From an uncultured Tissierellia bacterium (GTDB taxonomy: Bacteria; Bacillota; Clostridia; Tissierellales; Peptoniphilaceae), in contig CAMYAK010000008.1 of NCBI GenBank assembly GCA_947253765.1, positions 14,670 through 78,669 on the forward strand: a stretch of DNA of 64,000 nt, given 5' to 3'. The first letter of the stretch is position 1; the number at the start of each line of letters is the position of its first letter. The position numbers and the translations under genes are program-made. This document shows, piece after piece, positions 54,921-63,040 of this stretch. The notes under the pieces are model-generated. The model was given only the letters and a program-made list of their open reading frames with translations. It ran no database searches and was not told the DNA's origin.

Positions 54921-56045
54921 CTACTTTTTCGGCTCTTCTTCTTTTATAAGGGCCTTTTGGTCAAACCTGTATTCAACTCCTACACCTATCTTGTCTACCT
55001 GATTAGTCATTCTTTCAAGGTCCCCTTTAAAAATTGCAGCCTCTTCAGGCAAGATCATAAGGAGCTTTCCACTTTTAGGCCTTTTTACAGTCCTGCCCCC
55101 ATCCATAATCAAGTCTCCCTCTTTATCCAGCTGCTTTCGAAAATCATTTATATAGTGGCCCAGCTTTTTCTTAAAAGCATCCTCGTTTATCTTATATTCT
55201 TGGGCCTTGTACCCCTCACCTGTGCTGTAGCTTTTTGAGAATATATTTAATGAATATATGGCGACCGCGCTACCATTCCCATCGATATAATCAATTCTTT
55301 GACCGCTCTTAACCCTTTTATACTGAGCCCCTTTATATTTTTTGACAAATTCCCTCCCCCTTTTAAATGCTGTCTCCTGCCATATGGAATTTTTGCTATT
55401 ATCTTCCTTGTCCTCGCCTTCTCCGCTTCCAAGGCCTATCGGATCATCGGTTAAGAGCCAGATTCCGGTTTTTGAATTCTGTCTGATTGATAAGGGTCCC
55501 AGAAACTTTAATAAACCCCAAAGCTCAATATCGTAATCCAAAACCAGGGTCAAGTTGTCATTGTCATCATCTATTTTGCATTCCAATGATATATTTGAAA
55601 GTCGTGAATTTCCGCCCTTACCAACCGGCCCATTTTTTAGATAGGTATCAAAAACCTTTTGAGCCCCATAATTGGCCATCATATTGTTAATGTCTTCTTT
55701 CATACTCTCGGGTAGGATCTCCTTTCCCGCCCTTGACAGGCCCTCTGAATTTATTAAATTAATATTTCCGGATACTTCCTTCCATAGGTTTTCCTGCCAG
55801 CTAATTTTGTCTGCAAGGGTCAAGGCCGACTGGTCCAGGATCTCCTGCATATTTGACTGGGTTTCCCAAACACTGAAAAGAAATATCCATGACAGGCAGG
55901 CTATCAGAACTATTCCGCTTATTAAAGCGGCTTCCACAGTTAAAGCCCCATTTTCACAAGTCAGTGTTTTTATAAAAGGCGGTTGCAAACAAGCCAACCT
56001 GTTATTGAACCTTTTCACCATAGCCCTCTTTCCATTTTTCCTCAT
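54921..56045 (-). CDS. TadE-like pseudopilin (large)
   Basis: 374 residues. The N-terminal ENGALTVEAALISGIVLIACL has the class III prepilin pattern (Gly, then Glu at +5, then a hydrophobic helix), so it should be cut by a TadV-type peptidase. The large C-terminal part is extracellular. It overlaps the preceding gene by 44 bases; the first ATG has AAAGGA, and an alternative start 8 codons later (MVKRFNNR) has GAGGG. Confidence 0.8.
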   Translation of the reverse strand: MRKNGKRAMVKRFNNRLACLQPPFIKTLTCENGALTVEAALISGIVLIACLSWIFLFSVWETQSNMQEILDQSALTLADKISWQENLWKEVSGNINLINSEGLSRAGKEILPESMKEDINNMMANYGAQKVFDTYLKNGPVGKGGNSRLSNISLECKIDDDNDNLTLVLDYDIELWGLLKFLGPLSIRQNSKTGIWLLTDDPIGLGSGEGEDKEDNSKNSIWQETAFKRGREFVKKYKGAQYKRVKSGQRIDYIDGNGSAVAIYSLNIFSKSYSTGEGYKAQEYKINEDAFKKKLGHYINDFRKQLDKEGDLIMDGGRTVKRPKSGKLLMILPEEAAIFKGDLERMTNQVDKIGVGVEYRFDQKALIKEEEPKK

Positions 56046-58878
56046 GAATATAATCCTTTGAAAATCTATCGGTTCTCGAAGTCAAGATATTTACGCTTCC
56101 AAGCATGTTGAGCCTTATTGAGGCTTGGGCGTCTATTTCAATTTTAGTGGGGGCCGTGCTCAAGTCGGTTGTACCGGTCTCGGCATGGACCAGCTTTGCA
56201 GTATTGACCAGGAGGGCATCTTTTCTTGGTCCCATTAGTCCCATGGCCAGGAAGAAATTCATATAATCCCTATAGTCCATAGAAAGTCCTGCTGAAAGGG
56301 AGATATTTGCAGAGCTTCCCCCTCCCAGGTCTTTTTCATATTTGGATAAAAAGCCCCCCAAGTTTTTTGTGACTTCCTCCTGGCCCCTCTTCCTGAGGAT
56401 ATGGGCCCTTTTCATAGCCGCCTCTTCCAGTTTGTCTATTGACTTACAGGCTTTTTTTGCCAGGGGGTCCAATATTACGTCAAGTCCATTATTTACCATA
56501 TCCGCCACATCACTTGTTAACCTTCCGCTCTTCTTCTTGGCCTCCATCGCCTTGTTAAGCAGGTCCAAAACCCCGGATTTGCCTGATTTTATGGCCGAAA
56601 GTCCACCCTTTATAGCTTGTCCCGTTGCTGTTGTATCCGATTCAGCAACAAGACTGTCCATCATATGATCGAAATTGGCCCCTGACTTTTTCGGATCATA
56701 TGCCCTCAGGCCTGTCAATTCCCCCATCATCCAGGAAGAAACGGATTTTTTAATGGAATTCTTGACCAGATCTTTTGCCCCACCCGTCATTTTCTTGGTC
56801 TGGTCCTTCAATATCTCTGAAAAGGCCTCCACTCCCGATTGGGCTTGAATTTCAAGATAATCAAAGGCATCAGTCATTATTTCTCCAGCTAGGTCTTTTA
56901 TTCCATTCAGCGAAAATCTCCAACTTCCTGGATTTTTAAACAAGGGAACCTTATTTCCCTCAACCAGATCATCCAAATCAAGCTTGCTTTCCCCCAGAGC
57001 TAAAATGGACAGAAGTACTGTCTGGACCATGGGAACACCGAATCCTGTCCATCCTGCAAGGGCTAGAGCCAAGACTGAGGTTTCCTGATAAAGCTCAGCT
57101 GATGAAAAGGCATAGGCCAGGTTCGCCGCCAGCCTGAGAGCAAATATTCCGTGCTCTGCAGAGCGAATATTGTCCATGAGATAGTCTTTTCCGAATACCA
57201 CATACTCAAGCTCTCCCCCATAAAATGGCCTGTCTTTGAGGGGGTTTCCTGTGAGAGAAAGTCCCTTGGTCTCCCCTTTTTCCACTCTTTTCTCCGATAT
57301 CCTGTTGCTGAACATATTTGAAAGATAGAGAAAAATATCGGCATCCTTGCCCACTTCTGTGAAGAAGGATCCCCCAAGTAAATCTGAAGACAGGCCCTTG
57401 CCTGAATTCACCAAAGATGAAAGGATAGCTTCATCGGAACCCATGTTGAAGGCTGAAGTAAGTGAAGAAAAGAAAGCCCCTTCGCCTCTGCCATATCTCC
57501 CATAGGCGTCAGCCCCTATAATCTGAGAAATGGATTGGGCCAGGTTGGCCAGGCCTTTTTTCTCAGCTATTTTAGCCCGGGCTTTGAGCTTTCTTTTGCG
57601 GTTCCAAGCCTTGATGAACTCTATTAAGCCTGACCTCTTTGAAGGGGCTGCCAGTATAACATTCTTTTCTACTTCCAAGGCCTCATCTGATAAAAACTTT
57701 GAACCGGCTTCGGTCAATTTGTTTGATACGGACAAGTTGCTCCCGGACTTGCTTTCCTTATCGGCCAGCCATTCATCAAAGGTTAATTTTTCCAGATTTC
57801 TGCCATTAAGACTTATGTCATTCCATGCACGTGACATATCCTCACAGCTTTTTTCAATATCATGCAATTCACCACCAAGTTTATTCAGACCTTCAAGGTC
57901 AGCCTTGGGGTCCTTGCTGAAATAGTCGGAAATACACGAGTCTTTTACCGGTCCGGCAGGGAAATCACTTATGCCGGCGTACCAATCCTCGCTCAGTTTG
58001 GCTACGTTCTCAGCCTTACCTGATATTGAGTCAATTGAAGTCTTAAATTTTCCTATATATTCTTTCAAAGCCTCTATTGATTTTTTTTGCTTTAAAAAAC
58101 CGTCTTTAACTTTGTTAAAATCCTCTTTTAAGCCATTGTAGTCATCTACATATAATCCGCCTCCTTCCTCATCTTTGGCCCTGTCCTTGGCCTTTGAATA
58201 TATCTTGTCTATTTCGGTAAAGCTGCTTGCCAAGTCATTTACTTGACTTCCCATGTCTGATATACCTTTAAAAAACTCCTGATCACCTGAGATTTCCTTC
58301 CAAGCATCCGGAATATCAGGCAGAGTGCTGTTCTTATCTCCAACCTTGCCCAAAAGCTTATTAAAGGAGTTCAGCTCTTTCTCATAGTCAAACTTTTTTT
58401 CAAGAGAACTATTGAACTTATCCAGGTCTTTAAAAAGATTTGATGATATCTTGAGCTTATCAAGAAGGATGTTGGCCCTTTGCCACTCCATAAACTGAAC
58501 TATCTGGTCAGATAAGTTATTAGGCTTGGAAAGTTGGGAATTCTCTTGCCCTCTCAACTCAACTTCTCCCGACTTTATAGGAAAACTGTCACTTTTTAAA
58601 TCCTTATCATCAAAGCCCTCCTCCCAACTTTGCTTTATCATGGAAGATGTTTCTTCAATATCCCGAATGACAAAAAGCCCATACTCCCGAGCTATGTTTT
58701 TATCAAAATTTGAAAGGGCCAGTTTTGATCCCAACCTCAGGCTTGACCTCATCCTTGAAGCCAGGACCCGGATCCTATAATAATCAGCCAGTATGATTGT
58801 CATAACAAGAATCAGAGACAAGAAACAGGCAAAGAAAACTGAAATCATGCCCTTTTGTTTTTTTAACTTCTTAATCAT
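56002..58878 (-). CDS. DUF5702-like / TadG-like pilus-associated protein
   Basis: 958 residues. The N-terminus QKGMISVFFACFLSLILVMTI is a prepilin-like helix; the bulk is extracellular and helical with several coiled stretches (about 120-420), and an aromatic/Gly segment (LALAGWTGFGVPMVQTVLLSILALGESK) near 650-680 that may be a second hydrophobic region. Large proteins of this type (DUF5702) accompany Tad loci of Clostridia; their role is unknown. GAGGAG precedes the ATG. Confidence 0.75.
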   Translation of the reverse strand: MIKKLKKQKGMISVFFACFLSLILVMTIILADYYRIRVLASRMRSSLRLGSKLALSNFDKNIAREYGLFVIRDIEETSSMIKQSWEEGFDDKDLKSDSFPIKSGEVELRGQENSQLSKPNNLSDQIVQFMEWQRANILLDKLKISSNLFKDLDKFNSSLEKKFDYEKELNSFNKLLGKVGDKNSTLPDIPDAWKEISGDQEFFKGISDMGSQVNDLASSFTEIDKIYSKAKDRAKDEEGGGLYVDDYNGLKEDFNKVKDGFLKQKKSIEALKEYIGKFKTSIDSISGKAENVAKLSEDWYAGISDFPAGPVKDSCISDYFSKDPKADLEGLNKLGGELHDIEKSCEDMSRAWNDISLNGRNLEKLTFDEWLADKESKSGSNLSVSNKLTEAGSKFLSDEALEVEKNVILAAPSKRSGLIEFIKAWNRKRKLKARAKIAEKKGLANLAQSISQIIGADAYGRYGRGEGAFFSSLTSAFNMGSDEAILSSLVNSGKGLSSDLLGGSFFTEVGKDADIFLYLSNMFSNRISEKRVEKGETKGLSLTGNPLKDRPFYGGELEYVVFGKDYLMDNIRSAEHGIFALRLAANLAYAFSSAELYQETSVLALALAGWTGFGVPMVQTVLLSILALGESKLDLDDLVEGNKVPLFKNPGSWRFSLNGIKDLAGEIMTDAFDYLEIQAQSGVEAFSEILKDQTKKMTGGAKDLVKNSIKKSVSSWMMGELTGLRAYDPKKSGANFDHMMDSLVAESDTTATGQAIKGGLSAIKSGKSGVLDLLNKAMEAKKKSGRLTSDVADMVNNGLDVILDPLAKKACKSIDKLEEAAMKRAHILRKRGQEEVTKNLGGFLSKYEKDLGGGSSANISLSAGLSMDYRDYMNFFLAMGLMGPRKDALLVNTAKLVHAETGTTDLSTAPTKIEIDAQASIRLNMLGSVNILTSRTDRFSKDYIHEEKWKEGYGEKVQ

Positions 58879-58894
58879 AGGATCTCCTCACAAC

Positions 58895-59350
58895 TCATTC
58901 GCCGGTAATGTTTGATTTTTGCAAATAATTAATTGCCTGCATATGCCAAATATCGTTTGCTGCTGAAGTCCAATTTATGTCTCTGTTATGACCTGTATTA
59001 AATGCTTTCTTCCTATCAAAATATCTGAACGGATAGAGACTTTGAAACAGCCCCTTATTCTCCACATTAATTTGCCTGATCATAAGGCCATGTTCTTTAA
59101 CAGCCAGTCCCTCGCTGTCAGCCAGGCTTTTAGGATCCCTAAAGCTATCTGAGTCGCTTGCTTGCTGGAACTTATAATATGCCAGGCTGTCTGAAATCGC
59201 CTTGTTCATTAAAAAAATACTTAAAAAAACTATTACAAAGATTAAAACGAAGGCCATAGGATAAAGATATGAGCCTTCGACAAGTTCAACCGCTCCCTTC
59301 TCAGACCGGATCAAACTTTTTATTTTCCTGTAGATTTTCCCATGTCTCAT
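58895..59350 (-). CDS. TadE-like minor pseudopilin
   Basis: 151 residues with SEKGAVELVEGSYLYPMAFVLIFVIVFL split by a Gly cleavage site and a hydrophobic helix, the TadE pattern. The start overlaps the stop of the Flp pilin gene (ATGA). No Cys in the mature part. Confidence 0.8.
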   Translation of the reverse strand: MRHGKIYRKIKSLIRSEKGAVELVEGSYLYPMAFVLIFVIVFLSIFLMNKAISDSLAYYKFQQASDSDSFRDPKSLADSEGLAVKEHGLMIRQINVENKGLFQSLYPFRYFDRKKAFNTGHNRDINWTSAANDIWHMQAINYLQKSNITGE

Positions 59351-59529
59351 ATCTGCATTGCTTCCTGCTCAATTTTGTCAAAGAGCGAATTAAGCAAATT
59401 GGTCAGGCTGTCCCTGAAAATGGCTGCCAAGGCTATTACAACAAGTATTATCAGCACTATAGCCACCATGTTTATCTCTCCCCTTTCCGCCAGCCATGCC
59501 TTTTTGATTTTTTTCAAATAAGTAGTCAT
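59347..59529 (-). CDS. Flp-type (type IVb) major pilin
   Basis: 60 residues: short basic leader ending ERG, then EINMVAIVLIILVVIALAAIF and a short amphipathic tail. Size and layout match Flp1 pilins; cleavage is expected after G17. The Glu usually at +5 is absent (Val there, Glu at +1), so processing may differ. Nine Gs followed by AAAAAT precede the ATG. This is the likely main pilus subunit. Confidence 0.85.
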   Translation of the reverse strand: MTTYLKKIKKAWLAERGEINMVAIVLIILVVIALAAIFRDSLTNLLNSLFDKIEQEAMQI

Positions 59530-59544
59530 ATTTTTCCCCCCCCT

Positions 59545-60438
59545 CTATAAAAACGTTTGGCTTAAGACCGGTGCCATAACTAAAATTAAAATAACAATAA
59601 ATAACAAAAGTCCCGGATATATCATTCTTTGACTTGCCCTGTCGGCTTCTTTTTTCAGGCCCCTGATCTCCCGATTCACCTCCCTCTTTCTCAAGACTTC
59701 GAGTTCTTCACAGAGCTTATTGCTCCCCAATCTGATGCTGTCCAGCAAAAGGCTGTTCATGTCCCTGATTGTTTCCAGCTTATACGTCCTTCCGAAATCC
59801 CTGTAGGCTTCTTTTATGCTCCGGCCCTCTTTTATACTTTTGTCCACCCTGAGCATCTCGTCATAAAGTGGGCCCTTTTGTGAGAGGCCCGTTTCAAGCC
59901 AAGCCTGCTGGAGGATTGATCCTGCCCTTATCGATAAAATTATTTTGCTGATAACCGTAACCAAGCTTTTGCTGACCTCACTTCTGACCTTCAAGGCCCT
60001 CTTTTTAAGGCGGTAGAAAGAATAGTAATATCTCAAGCATATGGCTCCGATCAGGACAAAAGCGAGCAAGGACCTGTCAATAACAAAAGGAATAAAGCCG
60101 ATCAACAAAAAACAATCCCTATATTTTGAAATTGCGTCATATTTTCTATATGCCTCAATACTTCTGTTTTGTCCCGGGCTTATTTCCTCCCAATAATCAT
60201 TTATCTGCTTAACAAATCGATCGGGTGCCTCCCCGAGTTTTTCCACCGAGCTCCTGCCCAAAAAATTAAAATTATCCAAGATGGTCCTTTTTTTATTCCA
60301 GTAGTTTTTAATTTCTGAACCTCCGGGTCCTCCAAACCGACCCGATTTTTTTTGTTTCTTGTACGCTCCTACATAAAAACCCGTCCAAACCAAACATAGG
60401 AAAAGTGAAATAATGAGATTTAAAACATATTTAAACAC
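59545..60438 (-). CDS. tadC: TadC-like inner-membrane platform protein
   Basis: 297 residues with a type II secretion F domain (about 150-280) between membrane helices: one at the N-terminus, a pair near 110-140 and one at the C-terminus (GLLLFIVILILVMAPVL). Platform for pilus assembly with TadB. It starts with GTG behind GGAGGTG. Confidence 0.88.
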   Translation of the reverse strand: MFKYVLNLIISLFLCLVWTGFYVGAYKKQKKSGRFGGPGGSEIKNYWNKKRTILDNFNFLGRSSVEKLGEAPDRFVKQINDYWEEISPGQNRSIEAYRKYDAISKYRDCFLLIGFIPFVIDRSLLAFVLIGAICLRYYYSFYRLKKRALKVRSEVSKSLVTVISKIILSIRAGSILQQAWLETGLSQKGPLYDEMLRVDKSIKEGRSIKEAYRDFGRTYKLETIRDMNSLLLDSIRLGSNKLCEELEVLRKREVNREIRGLKKEADRASQRMIYPGLLLFIVILILVMAPVLSQTFL

Positions 60439-60458
60439 AAACCCACCTCCCTTCAGGT

Positions 60459-61241
60459 CTATTCATAATCAGCATAAGAAAGTATTTCTTCAGACCACCT
60501 ATAGGCCAGGTAAAAGACCGGCAAGCAAAGCATCCTTATTATGAATTCAAAAATTCCCGATTGGGCTCCTATAATTGATCCCGTCCTCATGCAAAGCAGA
60601 AGTATAAACGGCATGGCAAATAGCATAAGCTGCTCCCTCTTTGCTGAATAGAGTTTTGTTTCCCTTTCCTGCCTAAGATCCCTTCTGTCATTCATAATTG
60701 AAAGAAAATTTTCTGTAAGAGCGGCAAGGTCGGCACCCTGTTTCGTCCCAAGGACAAAGTGCTTTATAAAAGAGCTGAAATCTTTATGGCCAATGTTTTT
60801 CGACAAGAGATCAAGGTTCTCCTCCATAGCCCATCCCTCATTTCTTCTTTCTATTAACCTCCCCACTTCTCTGCAAAAAGTCCTGCCTATGTTTGAGGCC
60901 TTAGCCTCCTCTTCCAGCCTTTTAGACAATTGATCCCAGCTCTTGGACCATGCGGCAAAAGGGTTATAGCCCGAGTCAAGATAGTTGGACAGGCTTTCAA
61001 AAAATGAACAGATCCATTTATCCAGGTCTTCCTTTTCCTTATTCTCCAGACTTTTAATATGGTTGTTAATAAATATTCTTTGGCCAACCAAACCTCCCAA
61101 AATGATAAAAATGATTTTGGGATAATATATCCAAGAGCAAAACATTGATATGGCCAGGTATACCAGCCTTCTTTTAATATTAATTTTTTTCCTGTGCCTG
61201 AATCTTTCTATTCTTTTTGAAAGCTTTTCTGAAATTTTCAA
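60459..61241 (-). CDS. tadB: TadB-like inner-membrane platform protein
   Basis: 260 residues with a type II secretion F domain (FFESLSNYLDSGYNPFAAW ... FVLGTKQGADLAALTENFL) and membrane helices near 30-50 and at the C-terminus (about 208-245). It pairs with TadC and the CpaF ATPase. The start is TTG behind GGGGAG. 17 bases after cpaF. Confidence 0.88.
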   Translation of the reverse strand: MKISEKLSKRIERFRHRKKINIKRRLVYLAISMFCSWIYYPKIIFIILGGLVGQRIFINNHIKSLENKEKEDLDKWICSFFESLSNYLDSGYNPFAAWSKSWDQLSKRLEEEAKASNIGRTFCREVGRLIERRNEGWAMEENLDLLSKNIGHKDFSSFIKHFVLGTKQGADLAALTENFLSIMNDRRDLRQERETKLYSAKREQLMLFAMPFILLLCMRTGSIIGAQSGIFEFIIRMLCLPVFYLAYRWSEEILSYADYE

Positions 61242-61258
61242 TAATATAACTCCCCTTA

Positions 61259-62473
61259 CTAGAAATACCTGCCTGTGATACCGGCCCTTAAAAATTTATC
61301 CCTATTCTCCAACTTGTCCCCGGTCCAAACAAGATCGGCGTCACTTTCATTAAAATCCCTCTTAAATATATGGTGGTAGCATAAGTTCCCCTCCTTTGCC
61401 AAAACTTCATCTATGGCCAGGACCTTCCTTGAATGGTCCTGCATCCTTGAAAGGTGGATAAACAAATCTATTGCGGCCCCTATCTGCTGCCTGACCGCCA
61501 TTATCGGAAGGCCCTGCTTGGACTCCAAAACCATAGTTTCCAGCCTATATTGCATATCAGGTATAGAATTGGCGTGACCCGTTGACAAAGATCCGTCATG
61601 GCCCGTATTCATTGCCTGGAGCATATCTATGGCCTCTTCCCCTCTGACTTCCCCGACAATAATCCGGTCGGGTCTCATTCTCAGCGACGTTCTTATAAGG
61701 TCCTTTATGGTCACCAGACCCTGGCCCTTGGCATTGGCAGACCTGGCCTCCATGGCAATCCAATTCTCCCTGTCCTGGAAGTTAAGCTCCCTGGCATCCT
61801 CAATGGTGATAATTCTCTCCTCGGGCGGGATCTCATTTGAAAGGGCATTGAGCATTGTAGTCTTCCCTGAACCCGTCCCTCCGCAGACAAAAATATTTAA
61901 GCCCGCCTTGATGGACATCTTCAAAAACTCGGAGGCCTCCGGGCTCAAACTCCCCTTTTCCACCAGCTCATCCAGCTTGTAAATCTTATCCCTGAACTTT
62001 CTTATGGTAAGGACCGGGGCCCCATCGGCTATGGGGTCCAACACCACGTTCACACGCGAACCGTCAAGCATCCTGCAGTCGCAAATGGGCTTTCTCATAT
62101 TCACTTCCTTGCCTGCTTCCGAGACTATCTTTTGAATAATATCCCTATAGCTTTTTTCACTGTCAAAAGCAGCATTGAATTTTGAGAGCCTTCCCTCCTT
62201 TTCAAAAAATATTTCATTGTGAGAATTTACCATTATTTCGCTGACTTCCTTGTCTTGAAGCAAAGGATCCAATATGTCATAGCCCCTGACCTTTGAAAAG
62301 ACCCTGTCCATATAGGCAGCTTTTTGTCCGATTCCCAATTTCGAAAAATCGGGATTCTTATCCACTATGTCTTCCAGCCTGTCCATGAGGTCCTGGTCAT
62401 TCATTTCGGATATGGGCGAGGTAGACCTGAGCTCTTCAAGTAATATATTTACAAGACCGGTCTTGCTTTTCAT
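61259..62473 (-). CDS. cpaF: CpaF/TadA-family pilus assembly ATPase
   Basis: 404 residues from MKSKTGLVNILLEEL. N-terminal domain with GYDILDPLLQDKEVSEIMVN, then the secretion ATPase core: Walker A VCGGTGSGKTTMLNAL (near 200), Asp box ITIEDARELNF, Walker B RMRPDRIIVGEVRGEEA and His box NTGHDGSLSTGHAN. It powers pilus extension and retraction. GGGAGG 9 bases before this ATG favours it; a GTG 29 codons earlier is in frame. First gene of the tad operon. Confidence 0.93.
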   Translation of the reverse strand: MKSKTGLVNILLEELRSTSPISEMNDQDLMDRLEDIVDKNPDFSKLGIGQKAAYMDRVFSKVRGYDILDPLLQDKEVSEIMVNSHNEIFFEKEGRLSKFNAAFDSEKSYRDIIQKIVSEAGKEVNMRKPICDCRMLDGSRVNVVLDPIADGAPVLTIRKFRDKIYKLDELVEKGSLSPEASEFLKMSIKAGLNIFVCGGTGSGKTTMLNALSNEIPPEERIITIEDARELNFQDRENWIAMEARSANAKGQGLVTIKDLIRTSLRMRPDRIIVGEVRGEEAIDMLQAMNTGHDGSLSTGHANSIPDMQYRLETMVLESKQGLPIMAVRQQIGAAIDLFIHLSRMQDHSRKVLAIDEVLAKEGNLCYHHIFKRDFNESDADLVWTGDKLENRDKFLRAGITGRYF

Positions 62474-62485
62474 CTGTGCAAACCT

Positions 62486-62530
62486 CCCTGAACTTACTCC
62501 TTTCAGGGTCGACAGGACATTTTCGACCCT
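62486..62530 (-). promoter_or_regulatory. Two mutually exclusive hairpins over the cpaF ribosome-binding site
   Basis: In the mRNA, AGGGUCGA pairs with UCGACCCU (62530-62505, 10-base loop). The overlapping CCCUGAA pairs with UUCAGGG (62508-62486, 9-base loop), whose last three G belong to the GGGAGG ribosome site. CCCU is shared, so only one stem can form: the first frees the site, the second hides it. Confidence 0.55.
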
Positions 62531-62578
62531 ACCCTTACTAAGCGTGTCCTCCGCCTCCACATACCCTGTGGATCACAA

Positions 62579-62657
62579 TGTTCGAAAGCTTTTTGGCGAT
62601 CATAATCGGAGCTTTTCGGATCCTCCCTGGGGATTCAATTTACTAGTCTTTCGAACA
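62579..62657. repeat. 10-bp inverted repeat upstream of cpaF, in a stretch with no gene
   Basis: TGTTCGAAAG (62579-62588) and its exact complement CTTTCGAACA (62648-62657) enclose 59 bases. Each arm also holds the palindrome TTCGAA. In 62531-62816 I see no gene and no convincing promoter; GATAAT near 62675 on the minus strand has no good -35 box. Confidence 0.6.
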
Positions 62658-62816
62658 AATCATTGGGCACTTATTATCTTACAGATTCCTGAATTTCCCC
62701 GTGTCCCTCTATCGGGATCAAATTTCCCAAGTTTATTCCTAAAAATTACTGTCTGTGTTTTTCTGTTCCGGGCAGAGGGGATTAAAGATTTAAACAAAAA
62801 AGGCGACCGGGCCATA

Positions 62817-62870
62817 TGAACTGACCCCCTAAAGTTGGACCAAAAAATCCAATTTTAGGGGGTCAGTTCA
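62817..62870. mobile_element. Back-to-back IS3-family terminal repeats (54-nt remnant)
   Basis: TGAACTGACCCCCTAAA (62817-62833) and its perfect complement (62854-62870) flank a shorter inner pair TTGGA/TCCAA with only 8 bases in the middle. TGAACTGACCCC...GTTGGAC is the end sequence type of IS150/IS3-like elements; here left and right ends abut with no transposase between them, so this is a MITE-like unit or an internal-deletion remnant. Confidence 0.7.
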
Positions 62871-62871
62871 A

Positions 62872-63012
62872 TTCCGCTCCATCCTCTTTTCTTTGCTCAA
62901 GCAAAACATCATCAATAAGGAGGATTTCGTTCGTCTTGATCAAGCACTCATCGAGCGATACCACCCCGGCTTAGGTGCCTTATTTACTTGCTATTTCAGC
63001 TCTTTAGAGTGA
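62872..63012 (+). pseudogene. C-terminal remnant of a small recombinase-associated protein
   Basis: An open frame without a start codon reads SLLKQNIINKEDFVRLDQA, then LIERYHPGLGALF and a stop (TGA at 63010). This resembles the short SHOCT-like proteins often encoded just before serine recombinases in Firmicute mobile elements. Its 5' part is cut off exactly at the IS3-type palindrome. Confidence 0.55.
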
Positions 63013-63040
63013 TGTATAGACACTGAAAGGAGACTATTCT

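Noticed and set aside
62474..62560. GTG start for cpaF 29 codons upstream
   Set aside because: The ribosome site before that GTG is poor and the extension lacks homology to CpaF; kept only as an alternative.
62474..62816. c-di-GMP riboswitch upstream of cpaF
   Set aside because: Pilus genes are often under such riboswitches, but none of the type I or II consensus blocks I know is present on the minus strand here.
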